Origin: Candidatus Gottesmanbacteria bacterium RBG_16_37_8
GTDB lineage: Bacteria; Patescibacteriota; Microgenomatia; 2-02-FULL-39-11
Assembly (NCBI GenBank): GCA_001779055.1
Contig: MFJA01000067.1
Span: 10,381-33,817 of the forward strand
DNA: 23,437 nucleotides
Direction: 5' to 3'
Below, one piece after another: positions 7,487 through 14,007 of the stretch. The notes under the pieces were generated by a model. That model made no database searches and was not told the DNA's origin. It was given only the letters and a program-made list of their open reading frames with translations. Numbering within the stretch: the first letter of the stretch is position 1; every line of letters starts with the position of its first letter. A program made the position numbers and the translations under genes.

Positions 7487-8087
7487 AGTAGACTTTTCCC
7501 TTTATGGACATTCTCATTATTCCGGATTCTGTTCCTCCCTCCGGTGAAAAATCCAAAGAACTGATATTAATAATCCGTATGTTATTAACCACATCATCTA
7601 AAAAGGCATTAATTTTTTCATATTGTCCTACCGCTATCATAATAAAATTAAAATTATTGAGGTTGCCGGCATTCTTGGATAAAGAAACAGGAGCAGAATC
7701 AATCTGCAGCTGGTTTAAAGTGATTTCATTTTTTATGGACATTCTTTCCATGCTGCGGGCAAATTTGGGGAAATCTGAATTTTCAGGCAATGCTTTATCT
7801 AAAAGAGTAATGGAATTTCTGATTTTTTCATATTCGCTCTGGGCGGAAATTATGTTGCTGATTTTATTTTCGAAGTCCTGGCTTAAATTTCTAAGATCAT
7901 TGACCTCCTTTAAAAGTGACACGGCCGTAATCAATGTCGGCCTGATGGCAAACAGCCCGAAAAATGACAGGGAAAAAAGTGATAAGGAAATAGTGAAATA
8001 GGAAGCGGCTTTCGGACTTTTGACAACGGGGGCAAGTCTTTTCCTTGTTTTATGAATTAAATTATTTTTTATCTGTTCAATTTTCAT
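7476..8087 (-). CDS. pilO: PilO-like type IV pilus inner-membrane assembly protein
   Basis: This 203-residue protein has a basic cytoplasmic N-terminus, one membrane helix (about residues 31-48) followed by Ala-Ile-Arg-Pro-Thr-Leu, a coiled-coil stretch (about 55-95) and a ferredoxin-like C-terminal domain. That is the PilO/GspM layout. PilO pairs with PilN across the membrane to align the pilus assembly platform. The ATG overlaps the stop of the PilN-like gene (ATGA), and the next gene overlaps its end by 11 bp, so translation is tightly coupled. No pilM, pilus ATPase or prepilin gene is in the window. Identity rests on architecture and order more than on conserved residues, since this family is very divergent. 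Confidence 0.75.
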   Translation of the reverse strand: MKIEQIKNNLIHKTRKRLAPVVKSPKAASYFTISLSLFSLSFFGLFAIRPTLITAVSLLKEVNDLRNLSQDFENKISNIISAQSEYEKIRNSITLLDKALPENSDFPKFARSMERMSIKNEITLNQLQIDSAPVSLSKNAGNLNNFNFIMIAVGQYEKINAFLDDVVNNIRIINISSLDFSPEGGTESGIMRMSIKGKVYYEP

Positions 8088-8650
8088 AAGCTACTTTCAT
8101 AAGAACTAAGGTTTATTGTCGCCTGCAGTCTGAATTCAACCCGTCCGTCAGAACGTCTTTTCAAATCCTCCAGCTGAATGTCAGTCAACAGTTTGTCATC
8201 CTGAATTCTTTTCAAAAGAAAGTTAAAAGTCTTCAGATTCTCAGAAATGGCTACGAATTTAACCGTATTCTTGGAAAAAGATAAAAGAGCAAAGGAAGTG
8301 TCGACAGGCGTGTTTTTTTCCAGGAATTTTATAACCCGAAGGTAAATATCCTGATTGGAAGTAATCAGTTTAATATCCGACAGTCTTTTCTGAACCCTTT
8401 TTATTTCATTTTCCACATCAATAATAGATTCGACTAAGGCTTTTTTCTGGACAACACCTTCCTTGAGGTCTGTCCTATCCCGGTCAATTTTAAATCTCAT
8501 GAAGAAAACAGACAAAACAACTATTTGAATGATAATAATTATGTAGCGGCCGTAAGTTAAAGCCCAGTTTAAAAATTGAGAAGAAATGCTCAACTGTTCT
8601 TCCGGCTTGATAATTAAGTTGATACCTGATTTCTTACGGTTTGCGGGCAT
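8084..8650 (-). CDS. pilN: PilN-like type IV pilus inner-membrane assembly protein
   Basis: This 188-residue protein begins with a short cytoplasmic segment containing Gly-Ile-Asn-Leu-Ile, matching the conserved PilN N-terminus that docks onto PilM (usually Ile-Asn-Leu-Leu-Pro). An Ile-rich membrane helix (about residues 34-51), a coiled coil (about 55-100) and a small alpha/beta domain follow. It is first in a four-gene minus-strand operon and overlaps the PilO-like gene by 4 bp. A TATAAT lies 16 nt before its start. Oddly, the usual upstream pilM is replaced by rpsT, so the cytoplasmic partner must be encoded elsewhere or be absent. Confidence in the PilN class is good but not complete. Confidence 0.75.
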   Translation of the reverse strand: MPANRKKSGINLIIKPEEQLSISSQFLNWALTYGRYIIIIIQIVVLSVFFMRFKIDRDRTDLKEGVVQKKALVESIIDVENEIKRVQKRLSDIKLITSNQDIYLRVIKFLEKNTPVDTSFALLSFSKNTVKFVAISENLKTFNFLLKRIQDDKLLTDIQLEDLKRRSDGRVEFRLQATINLSSYESSL

Positions 8651-8666
8651 GTTTTTACTAATCCCG

Positions 8667-8672
8667 ATTATA
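8667..8672 (-). promoter_or_regulatory. Candidate -10 box of the PilN/PilO operon
   Basis: The minus strand reads TATAAT, 16 nt before the PilN-like ATG. The predicted transcript would have a leader of about 10 nt and no Shine-Dalgarno. No -35 match was seen. Confidence 0.45.
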
Positions 8673-8739
8673 GCGGGACTGTTTTTATTATATTAAATTA
8701 TTGAATAGAAAAATATAAAGGGAAATATTGACGAAGATT

Positions 8740-9015
8740 TTACTTTTTCTTTTTGGCTGGGGCGATTTTGGCTTTAGGTTTAGAAGGGCCAAGTTTGGCT
8801 AAAGCCGATTTTAATCTGGCTACTTTATTTTTATGTATCAGATTTTTTTTCAAAGCCCGATCTAAAAGGGAATAAGTCTTGCTTAGAAGCTTCTCGGTTG
8901 GTTTTTTGCGGTACTGCTTTATAGATTGGGCAACTGCATTTTTTACTGTTTTGTTACTTTTTTGACGTTTTTTATCCTGTTTTAATTTCTTTTTAGCTGA
9001 TCTAGTGACCGGCAT
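8740..9015 (-). CDS. rpsT: Small ribosomal subunit protein bS20
   Basis: This 91-residue, very basic protein shows the S20 pattern: an N-terminal Lys/Arg-rich helix with Ser-Ala-Lys-Lys-Lys, a middle region with Thr-Tyr-Ser-Leu-Leu-Asp-Arg-Ala, and the characteristic Leu-Ile-His-Lys-Asn-Lys-Val-Ala-Arg-Leu-Lys-Ser near the end. S20 binds 16S rRNA in the 30S body. The tail has an extra Lys/Ala/Pro-rich stretch. It is a single gene, divergent from murJ, with a -10 box only 9 nt from its ATG, so its mRNA is probably almost leaderless. This means the usual translational feedback of S20 on its own leader is unlikely here. Confidence 0.93.
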   Translation of the reverse strand: MPVTRSAKKKLKQDKKRQKSNKTVKNAVAQSIKQYRKKPTEKLLSKTYSLLDRALKKNLIHKNKVARLKSALAKLGPSKPKAKIAPAKKKK

Positions 9016-9018
9016 GAT

Positions 9019-9033
9019 CTACGTAGTATACTA
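9019..9033. promoter_or_regulatory. Palindromic bidirectional -10 region between rpsT and murJ
   Basis: TAGTATACTA (9024-9033) is a perfect palindrome, so TATACT reads on both strands: 9027-9032 for murJ and 9030-9025 for rpsT. CTACGTAG (9019-9026) is a second overlapping palindrome. The -10 to ATG distance is 9 nt for rpsT and 13 nt for murJ if the ATG at 9046 is used. Confidence 0.6.
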
Positions 9034-9045
9034 ATGGGAAGCACG

Positions 9046-10710
9046 ATGGTCAAGCTGATCAGAAAAACCATAAATCTCTTAAACCGCCGGGAGGATAATA
9101 TTTTATCGGCTGCCTCAGTCATCATGACAGCGGTTGCTTTTTCCCGTGTCTTGGGACTTCTTCGCGACCGTCTTCTGGCTGCCCGTTTTCCTCCCGAAGA
9201 TTTAGGAGTCTATTACGCTGCTTTCAGGCTTCCCAATATGATATTTGAATTGCTGGTCATGGGAGCATTGGCCTCGGCTTTCATTCCTGTTTTTACTTCA
9301 TACCTGGATACCAAAGGTAAGGATAAAGCTTTTCAAATGGCCTCATCAATTATAAATATCGGAACTGTTATTTTTTTTCTTTTCGCTATTCCCATGCTCA
9401 TCTTTACTAAGGAGATCTCGCTTTTTCTGGCTCCGGGCTTTAATTCAGAACAAATTAGCCTCATGGCATCCTTCACCAGGGTTATGATTGCGGCACAGGT
9501 ATTTCCTCTGATAATCGGCAATTTTTTGACCGGAATTCTGCAGTCTTTCCGTAACTTCCTGGTACCGTCTTTGGCGCCGGTTATTTATAACCTCGGAATA
9601 ATTTTGGGCATTATAATTTTCTCTCCTCTTGTTGGTCTTTACGCACCTGTCATAGGTGTGGTTATCGGTGCCGTTCTTTTTTCCCTGATACAAATTCCAC
9701 CTGTATTATCTTACGGTTATCGCCATTCCGCCTCTTTTTCCCTGAACAATCCGGGAGTCAGAAGTGTCGGCAAATTGATGCTGCCAAGAACATTGGGATT
9801 GGCTGTTTCTCAAATTGACACAACCATTGATCTGGTTTTATCAACTCTTCTTGGAGCCGGCAGTGTCACGGTTTTTAATTTTGCCCAGCATCTGCAGCAG
9901 TTGCCGATTGGTCTTTTTGGCGCCTCAATTGCCCAGGCAACCTTACCCAGTCTTTCTTCCTCTTATGCCAATAAAGACCATCAGATGTATAAGAAAATAT
10001 TTCTCTCTTCCTTCCATCAGATACTTTTTTTAGTAGCACCCTTATCGGCTATGCTTATTGTATTGAGGATTCCCATAGTCAGACTGGTTTTCGGAGCTTC
10101 AACTCTTTTTGATTGGGAAAGTACTGTCCTAACCGGAAAAACTCTGGCATTTTTTTCTCTCTCTCTTTTTGCCCAGGCTTCAGTCCATTTGCTGGCCAGG
10201 TCTTTTTATGCCCTTCATGACAGTAAAACGCCGCTTTATATAGGCGGCATTTCCGTTATTACCAACACTCTTTTGTCAATTATTTTTATCATGGTTCTGC
10301 ATTTGCCGGTCTGGTCTCTGGGGTTATCAGCTTCAGTTGGCAGTATTGTCAATATGCTTTTTCTGACAGTCTTACTCTACTTCAAAGTCAAAACCTTAAC
10401 GGTTATAGAACTTGTCTTGCCTGCCATAAAAATCTTTTTGGCAGCCTCAGTCTCGGCTGTGGCTGTCTATATCCCTATCAAACTCCTGGATGCTCTGGTA
10501 TTTGATACCACAAGAACTTTCAATTTGTTTATTCTGACCGGAATTTCCATGGGCTTGGGGGTTTTTGTCTATTTATTTTTCGCCTGGTTTTTGGATATTC
10601 CTCAAATAGCTGTTGTCCGGAAACTGCTCATTACCTTAAGCCGTCAGAAAGCCAACGTAGCTATTGATACTTCTCAGGAAGTGGTCAATGATCCGGAATC
10701 AACACCCTAA
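9046..10710 (+). CDS. murJ: MurJ/MviN-family lipid II flippase
   Basis: This polytopic membrane protein of 554 residues has about 14 hydrophobic segments, and the MurJ N-terminal signature is clear: Ser-Arg-Val-Leu-Gly-Leu-Leu-Arg-Asp-Arg, then Ala-Phe-Arg-Leu-Pro-Asn and Ala-Leu-Ala-Ser-Ala-Phe-Ile-Pro-Val-Phe. MurJ flips lipid II across the membrane for peptidoglycan synthesis, in keeping with the nearby FemAB-like and LCP genes. I prefer the ATG at 9046 to that at 9034 because 9034 is one base from the -10 box and would probably lie upstream of the transcription start. The C-terminus has a short hydrophilic tail. Its stop overlaps the convergent glycosidase gene by 4 bp. Confidence 0.9.
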   Translation: MVKLIRKTINLLNRREDNILSAASVIMTAVAFSRVLGLLRDRLLAARFPPEDLGVYYAAFRLPNMIFELLVMGALASAFIPVFTSYLDTKGKDKAFQMASSIINIGTVIFFLFAIPMLIFTKEISLFLAPGFNSEQISLMASFTRVMIAAQVFPLIIGNFLTGILQSFRNFLVPSLAPVIYNLGIILGIIIFSPLVGLYAPVIGVVIGAVLFSLIQIPPVLSYGYRHSASFSLNNPGVRSVGKLMLPRTLGLAVSQIDTTIDLVLSTLLGAGSVTVFNFAQHLQQLPIGLFGASIAQATLPSLSSSYANKDHQMYKKIFLSSFHQILFLVAPLSAMLIVLRIPIVRLVFGASTLFDWESTVLTGKTLAFFSLSLFAQASVHLLARSFYALHDSKTPLYIGGISVITNTLLSIIFIMVLHLPVWSLGLSASVGSIVNMLFLTVLLYFKVKTLTVIELVLPAIKIFLAASVSAVAVYIPIKLLDALVFDTTRTFNLFILTGISMGLGVFVYLFFAWFLDIPQIAVVRKLLITLSRQKANVAIDTSQEVVNDPESTP

Positions 10711-12623
10711 TTAAAATCCCTGGTAAAAAACACTGTTCCTTCTTTTATGATTTCCAAATTATCAATTGCTCCGTTTAGCGGATAAAAATTAATTCCCGAT
10801 ATTTTTATAGCCGAATTGTAAATTTGGCTCTCTCTTTCGTTTGCTGTTTTATCCAAGGCAATAAACATTTTATCTTTGGCAATTCCGATTCTGATTTTGT
10901 GCCAGTCTCCTTCTTTAAAGTTTATAACAGGAATTGCCAAACTCTGCGAATTTTTATCATCTGTTGCTTGAAGCAGCAGGAAATCAATATAATTGCTTTT
11001 TACTTTACTTAAAGTTACCTCAATTGTTGCTGAATTTTCCCTGATAAGACTAAACCTTAATATTTCAACTTCATTTAATTCTCCGCCGGTCCAGAATGGT
11101 TTTATATCAAATCTCAATTCGTTATCTACTCCTAAATCAAAGGAAAAAGGCTCAAGTTTAAAATCATTATTATCAGTTAACACTAGCGCATAATCTGTTG
11201 CCGAATTGGTAACCCCGGAAGTCAATTGAGCTATATTGCCGCTTTTTTTTATCTCCAAAAGATAAATAGAATTAGGAAGCATTAAAAGCTGTTGTTTTAT
11301 TAGTCCATCCGTTGAAACTATTTCGGCAAGTGATGATGTATTGGTTAAAATTTGCCGCTTTTGGATTTTGTAAGTACCGGGTGTTAAACCTGTTACAGTC
11401 AGAGGAACATTCTCCCAATTTTTTTCCGATACGTCATAGTTGTTGACTAAAACATAGATAGAGTCATCATTTGATTTAACTGCCAAAGCTGTTACAAAAC
11501 TGCCCTGACCTGATACTTTGAGCTTGTTACCGGTCAAAAATGTTGAGGCGGCAAAGGCTTTGAAGCGGGGTTTTAAAAATAGGGGAGTCTTATCCTTTTC
11601 ATGAGTCATTAAACCCCATTGGCCTCCCTGTGGCGGCGGCCCGTCTTTTATCTCAAAAGCAAAAGGAAGGTTAATTAGACTATTGATGTTAAAAACAGTT
11701 GCCAGAGCGTGTGCAGCTCCCTTTTCGTTACTTGAATTTTTATTGTTTTCCGAATCAATACCCCATTCGGATAAAACTAAAGGTAGGTTGGCAAACTTAG
11801 GAAATTTGCCAAGCAATTTCCTGATCTTTTTTGCATCTTCAGAAAACTTTTCCGGATTTGGGTGGTAGCGGTGCCAGGAATAAAAATCCAAGCGCAGATT
11901 ATTCTTTTCAGCATAGGATACAAAATCATTAACCCAATTGTGATAGAAAGAGCCAACTGCCGGACCGCCAAAGAAAAATTTATTGACATTGGAAGCTGTA
12001 TTGGCTCCGTTTGACGAATACTTGTAAAGCTCAAGATAATTCTTATTTCCCGTCAATTTGAAACCGCCGAATTGCGGCAAATCTGGCTCGTTCCAAACTT
12101 CATAATAAACATACGTTAAGTTTTTATTGTTTCTGCCGCTGTAATGCTCGATTGTTCTTTGAACTAAAAGTTGCCAGTCAGACCAAGTGTCCGGTTTTTC
12201 TATAACCGACTGTACTCTTGAAAATTGCCGCGGCATGTAAGAAAGGGAGAAAAAAGGTTTGGCACCCATGTTCAGAATATTCTCGACAGTCGCATCCAGT
12301 TTGCTAAAATCAAAGGATCCGTCATCTTTTACCACATCATAGTAATCAAAGATATGGTCAAGGCGGATATACTTAGGTTGCAAAAGTTTCATTCTGGAGG
12401 AAGCTAAGTTGAGCATCGGCGGCGGCTCTTCTCCTCCCTGGGCAAAATTCAGCCAGTCACCGCTTAACTGTCCTTCAAAAGTGAGAGTATCAATGACCAA
12501 ATCGGCTTTTTTGACTTGCGCCCGCGAAAGAAAGCTTACAACCTGATTTTGCATGAAGATAAATATTGGCAGGAGAAGAACCAGAATGAGAATTAATATA
12601 ATTCGGCGGAAATTTTTCAGCAT
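10707..12623 (-). CDS. Membrane-anchored GH39-like glycoside hydrolase with C-terminal beta-sandwich domain
   Basis: This 638-residue protein has an N-terminal hydrophobic anchor or signal (about residues 7-24), then a clan GH-A TIM barrel. The candidate acid/base is Glu179 in Val-Trp-Asn-Glu-Pro-Asp and the candidate nucleophile is Glu286 in Leu-Ser-Glu-Trp-Gly; together with Ile-Arg-Leu-Asp-His near residue 86 this fits GH39 (beta-xylosidase/iduronidase-like). A small beta domain follows the barrel, and residues about 490-638 look like a concanavalin/LamG-type sandwich that could bind sugars. No lipobox Cys is seen, so it is probably held by the uncleaved helix or secreted. The substrate is unknown. 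It lies alone on its strand, convergent to murJ and divergent from hrcA. Confidence 0.8.
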   Translation of the reverse strand: MLKNFRRIILILILVLLLPIFIFMQNQVVSFLSRAQVKKADLVIDTLTFEGQLSGDWLNFAQGGEEPPPMLNLASSRMKLLQPKYIRLDHIFDYYDVVKDDGSFDFSKLDATVENILNMGAKPFFSLSYMPRQFSRVQSVIEKPDTWSDWQLLVQRTIEHYSGRNNKNLTYVYYEVWNEPDLPQFGGFKLTGNKNYLELYKYSSNGANTASNVNKFFFGGPAVGSFYHNWVNDFVSYAEKNNLRLDFYSWHRYHPNPEKFSEDAKKIRKLLGKFPKFANLPLVLSEWGIDSENNKNSSNEKGAAHALATVFNINSLINLPFAFEIKDGPPPQGGQWGLMTHEKDKTPLFLKPRFKAFAASTFLTGNKLKVSGQGSFVTALAVKSNDDSIYVLVNNYDVSEKNWENVPLTVTGLTPGTYKIQKRQILTNTSSLAEIVSTDGLIKQQLLMLPNSIYLLEIKKSGNIAQLTSGVTNSATDYALVLTDNNDFKLEPFSFDLGVDNELRFDIKPFWTGGELNEVEILRFSLIRENSATIEVTLSKVKSNYIDFLLLQATDDKNSQSLAIPVINFKEGDWHKIRIGIAKDKMFIALDKTANERESQIYNSAIKISGINFYPLNGAIDNLEIIKEGTVFFTRDFN

Positions 12624-12680
12624 ATAATATTAATATCTAAATATAGCCTATAAAAAAATGTTAGCAGAGAAGTTATTCAC

Positions 12681-12709
12681 TTGACAATCTTTAGCAGTCA
12701 TGATATCTT
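12681..12709 (+). promoter_or_regulatory. hrcA promoter (-35 TTGACA, extended -10)
   Basis: A perfect -35 TTGACA (12681-12686), a 17-bp spacer and TATCTT (12704-12709) with TGa just upstream make a strong sigma70-type promoter. The start site would fall near 12716, giving a leader of only about six nt before the hrcA ATG. The -10 lies inside the operator. Confidence 0.75.
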
Positions 12710-12717
12710 ACTGCTAA
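12691..12717. promoter_or_regulatory. Variant CIRCE operator (HrcA-binding site)
   Basis: A 9-9-9 inverted repeat reads TTAGCAGTC (12691-12699), nine bases, TACTGCTAA (12709-12717). The classic CIRCE is TTAGCACTC-N9-GAGTGCTAA. Spacing and outer bases (TTAGCA and TGCTAA) match exactly; positions 7-8 of each arm are changed symmetrically, the pairing extends over eight bases (TTAGCAGT/ACTGCTAA), and the innermost position no longer pairs. It covers the -10 box of hrcA, so HrcA binding should repress the whole heat-shock cluster. Confidence 0.8.
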
Positions 12718-12721
12718 TTAT

Positions 12722-13456
12722 ATGACTGATCTTACGGACCGTCAGCTCCAGATATTAAAAGCAATAATTGAAGAATTTATCGAAACCGCCGAACCGGTTG
12801 CTTCAGAAACTTTGGATAAAAAATATAATCTCGGGGTGTCTCCGGCCACTATCAGAAATGAAATGGTGAAGTTAACCAGCAGCGGTTTTCTCAAACAGCC
12901 CCACACTTCAGCCGGCCGTTCTCCAACTCCCATGGCCTTAAAATTCTATGTTGATAAGTTAATGAAATTAAAAGAACTCTCGGTAACCGATGAAGTTAAT
13001 GTCAAACAGAAAATTTGGGATTACAGAAATGAAATGGATCATTTGTTAAGAGAGGCAACCAAAACCCTGGCCGAAAAGACCAAAGTCATGTCCATGGCAG
13101 CAACCGATGAAGGGGATTTTTTTACATCAGGTTTGGGTAACATCCTGGACATGCCGGAGTTTTACGATATTGATATCACCAAACATCTTTTGGATACCCT
13201 TGATCAGTATGACTACTGGTGGAAGATTTTTTCTAATTTTGCCGAAAACAGGGATGAACCGTTAAGAGTTCTGGTTGGTGAAGATTTAGGCAGTCAGTTA
13301 TTAAATCAGTGCGGCGGAGTTTTTATCAGATTCACCTCGCCGTCTCACCAGGGCACTATAGGTGTTATTGGTCCGACGCGCCTCAATTATCCGAGGATTA
13401 TTCCCATCGTCAGATACATGGGTAATCTTATCAATGATTTAGCAAAATCCTGGTAA
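12722..13456 (+). CDS. hrcA: Heat-inducible transcription repressor HrcA, short form
   Basis: HrcA represses heat-shock genes by binding CIRCE. The N-terminal winged-helix region is well kept: Leu-Thr-Asp-Arg-Gln-Leu-Gln-Ile-Leu, Glu-Pro-Val-Ala-Ser-Glu-Thr-Leu, Gly-Val-Ser-Pro-Ala-Thr-Ile-Arg-Asn-Glu-Met (recognition helix, about 38-48) and Gln-Pro-His-Thr-Ser-Ala-Gly-Arg-Ser-Pro-Thr. The C-terminus has the typical Gly-Val-Ile-Gly-Pro-Thr-Arg-Leu-Asn-Tyr-Pro-Arg. At 244 residues it is about 100 short of the usual 340; the middle dimerisation and GAF-like region is reduced. The ATG at 12722 lies five bp after the operator, so it is autoregulated. The last codon and stop (TGG TAA) may double as a -10 element for grpE. 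Confidence 0.9.
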   Translation: MTDLTDRQLQILKAIIEEFIETAEPVASETLDKKYNLGVSPATIRNEMVKLTSSGFLKQPHTSAGRSPTPMALKFYVDKLMKLKELSVTDEVNVKQKIWDYRNEMDHLLREATKTLAEKTKVMSMAATDEGDFFTSGLGNILDMPEFYDIDITKHLLDTLDQYDYWWKIFSNFAENRDEPLRVLVGEDLGSQLLNQCGGVFIRFTSPSHQGTIGVIGPTRLNYPRIIPIVRYMGNLINDLAKSW

Positions 13457-13459
13457 AAT
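13451..13459 (+). promoter_or_regulatory. Candidate extended -10 for grpE
   Basis: TGgTAAAAT spans the last codon and stop of hrcA and ends six nt before the grpE ATG. If used, it would make a leaderless grpE mRNA. It could also be chance in AT-rich DNA. Confidence 0.3.
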
Positions 13460-13465
13460 TTCCAA

Positions 13466-13963
13466 ATGAAGATAAGAAGAGGAAAAATTGAGGCAATTTC
13501 GGATAAAGACAAACTTGATTCTTATAAGAAAGAAATAGAAGAATGGAAGAGTAAATACCTGCGGGCTTTGGCCGATTATCAGAATCTGGAAAGAAGAAAC
13601 AGGGAAATTGCAGTACTTAATAAAAAATCGGCTGCCAGAGATTTTGTTTTGAAACTTTTGCCGGTAATTGACGATCTGATTTATGCGCAAAAGGAGATAA
13701 AAAATCCGGGATTGCAATTGATAATTGATAAACTGGATGCAGTTTTAAAAAGCGAAGATGTACAAAGAGTCGATTGTCTGGGCAGAAAGTTCACACCTAG
13801 TATGATGGAATGTGTGGGAATAAAAGAAGGGGAAAAAGAAGGTCTGGTTGTCAGTCAGGTGAGGCCGGCATATTTAGCCAGCGGTGAAGTCCTGCAAACA
13901 TCTCAAGTGATTGTCGGTCAGGAAAAAACAGAAAAATCTGAAGCTGATTTAGAAATCAATTAA
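13466..13963 (+). CDS. grpE: GrpE nucleotide exchange factor
   Basis: GrpE is the DnaK cochaperone that speeds ADP release. The 165-residue protein has a long N-terminal coiled coil (about residues 15-60) with the family's Tyr-Leu-Arg-Ala-Leu-Ala-Asp-Tyr-Gln-Asn-Leu-Glu-Arg-Arg, then Phe-Val-Leu-Lys-Leu-Leu-Pro-Val-Ile-Asp-Asp-Leu, and a C-terminal beta domain ending Gly-Glu-Val-Leu-Gln-Thr-Ser-Gln-Val. The beta wing shows Gly-Arg-Lys-Phe-Thr-Pro-Ser-Met-Met-Glu-Cys-Val, close to the usual Phe-Asp-Pro...His-Glu-Ala-Val, with the His replaced. The acidic disordered N-terminal arm found in many GrpE is missing. It starts nine bp after hrcA with no Shine-Dalgarno, so it depends on translation coupling or its own -10. 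Confidence 0.88.
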   Translation: MKIRRGKIEAISDKDKLDSYKKEIEEWKSKYLRALADYQNLERRNREIAVLNKKSAARDFVLKLLPVIDDLIYAQKEIKNPGLQLIIDKLDAVLKSEDVQRVDCLGRKFTPSMMECVGIKEGEKEGLVVSQVRPAYLASGEVLQTSQVIVGQEKTEKSEADLEIN

Positions 13964-13992
13964 TTAGAAAATATTTTAAAATTAATAAATTT

Positions 13993-13999
13993 AGGAGGT
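13993..13999 (+). promoter_or_regulatory. Strong Shine-Dalgarno of dnaK
   Basis: AGGAGGT lies 8 nt before the dnaK ATG. It is the only near-perfect ribosome binding site I noticed in the window, which fits the need for high DnaK output and confirms a normal anti-Shine-Dalgarno in this organism. Confidence 0.85.
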
Positions 14000-14007
14000 A
14001 AAAAATT

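Noticed and set aside
7504..8001. Plus-strand ORF of 165 codons
   Set aside because: Antisense to the PilO-like gene, which fits its operon with coupled starts and a membrane-helix layout.
8662..8678. Possible terminator hairpin (TCCCG...CGGGA followed by T-run)
   Set aside because: The stem is only 5 bp, no plus-strand gene precedes it, and its loop is the minus-strand TATAAT of the pilN operon.
9034..9045. Upstream ATG for murJ
   Set aside because: It is one base from the -10 box and would probably precede the transcription start; it adds only four residues.
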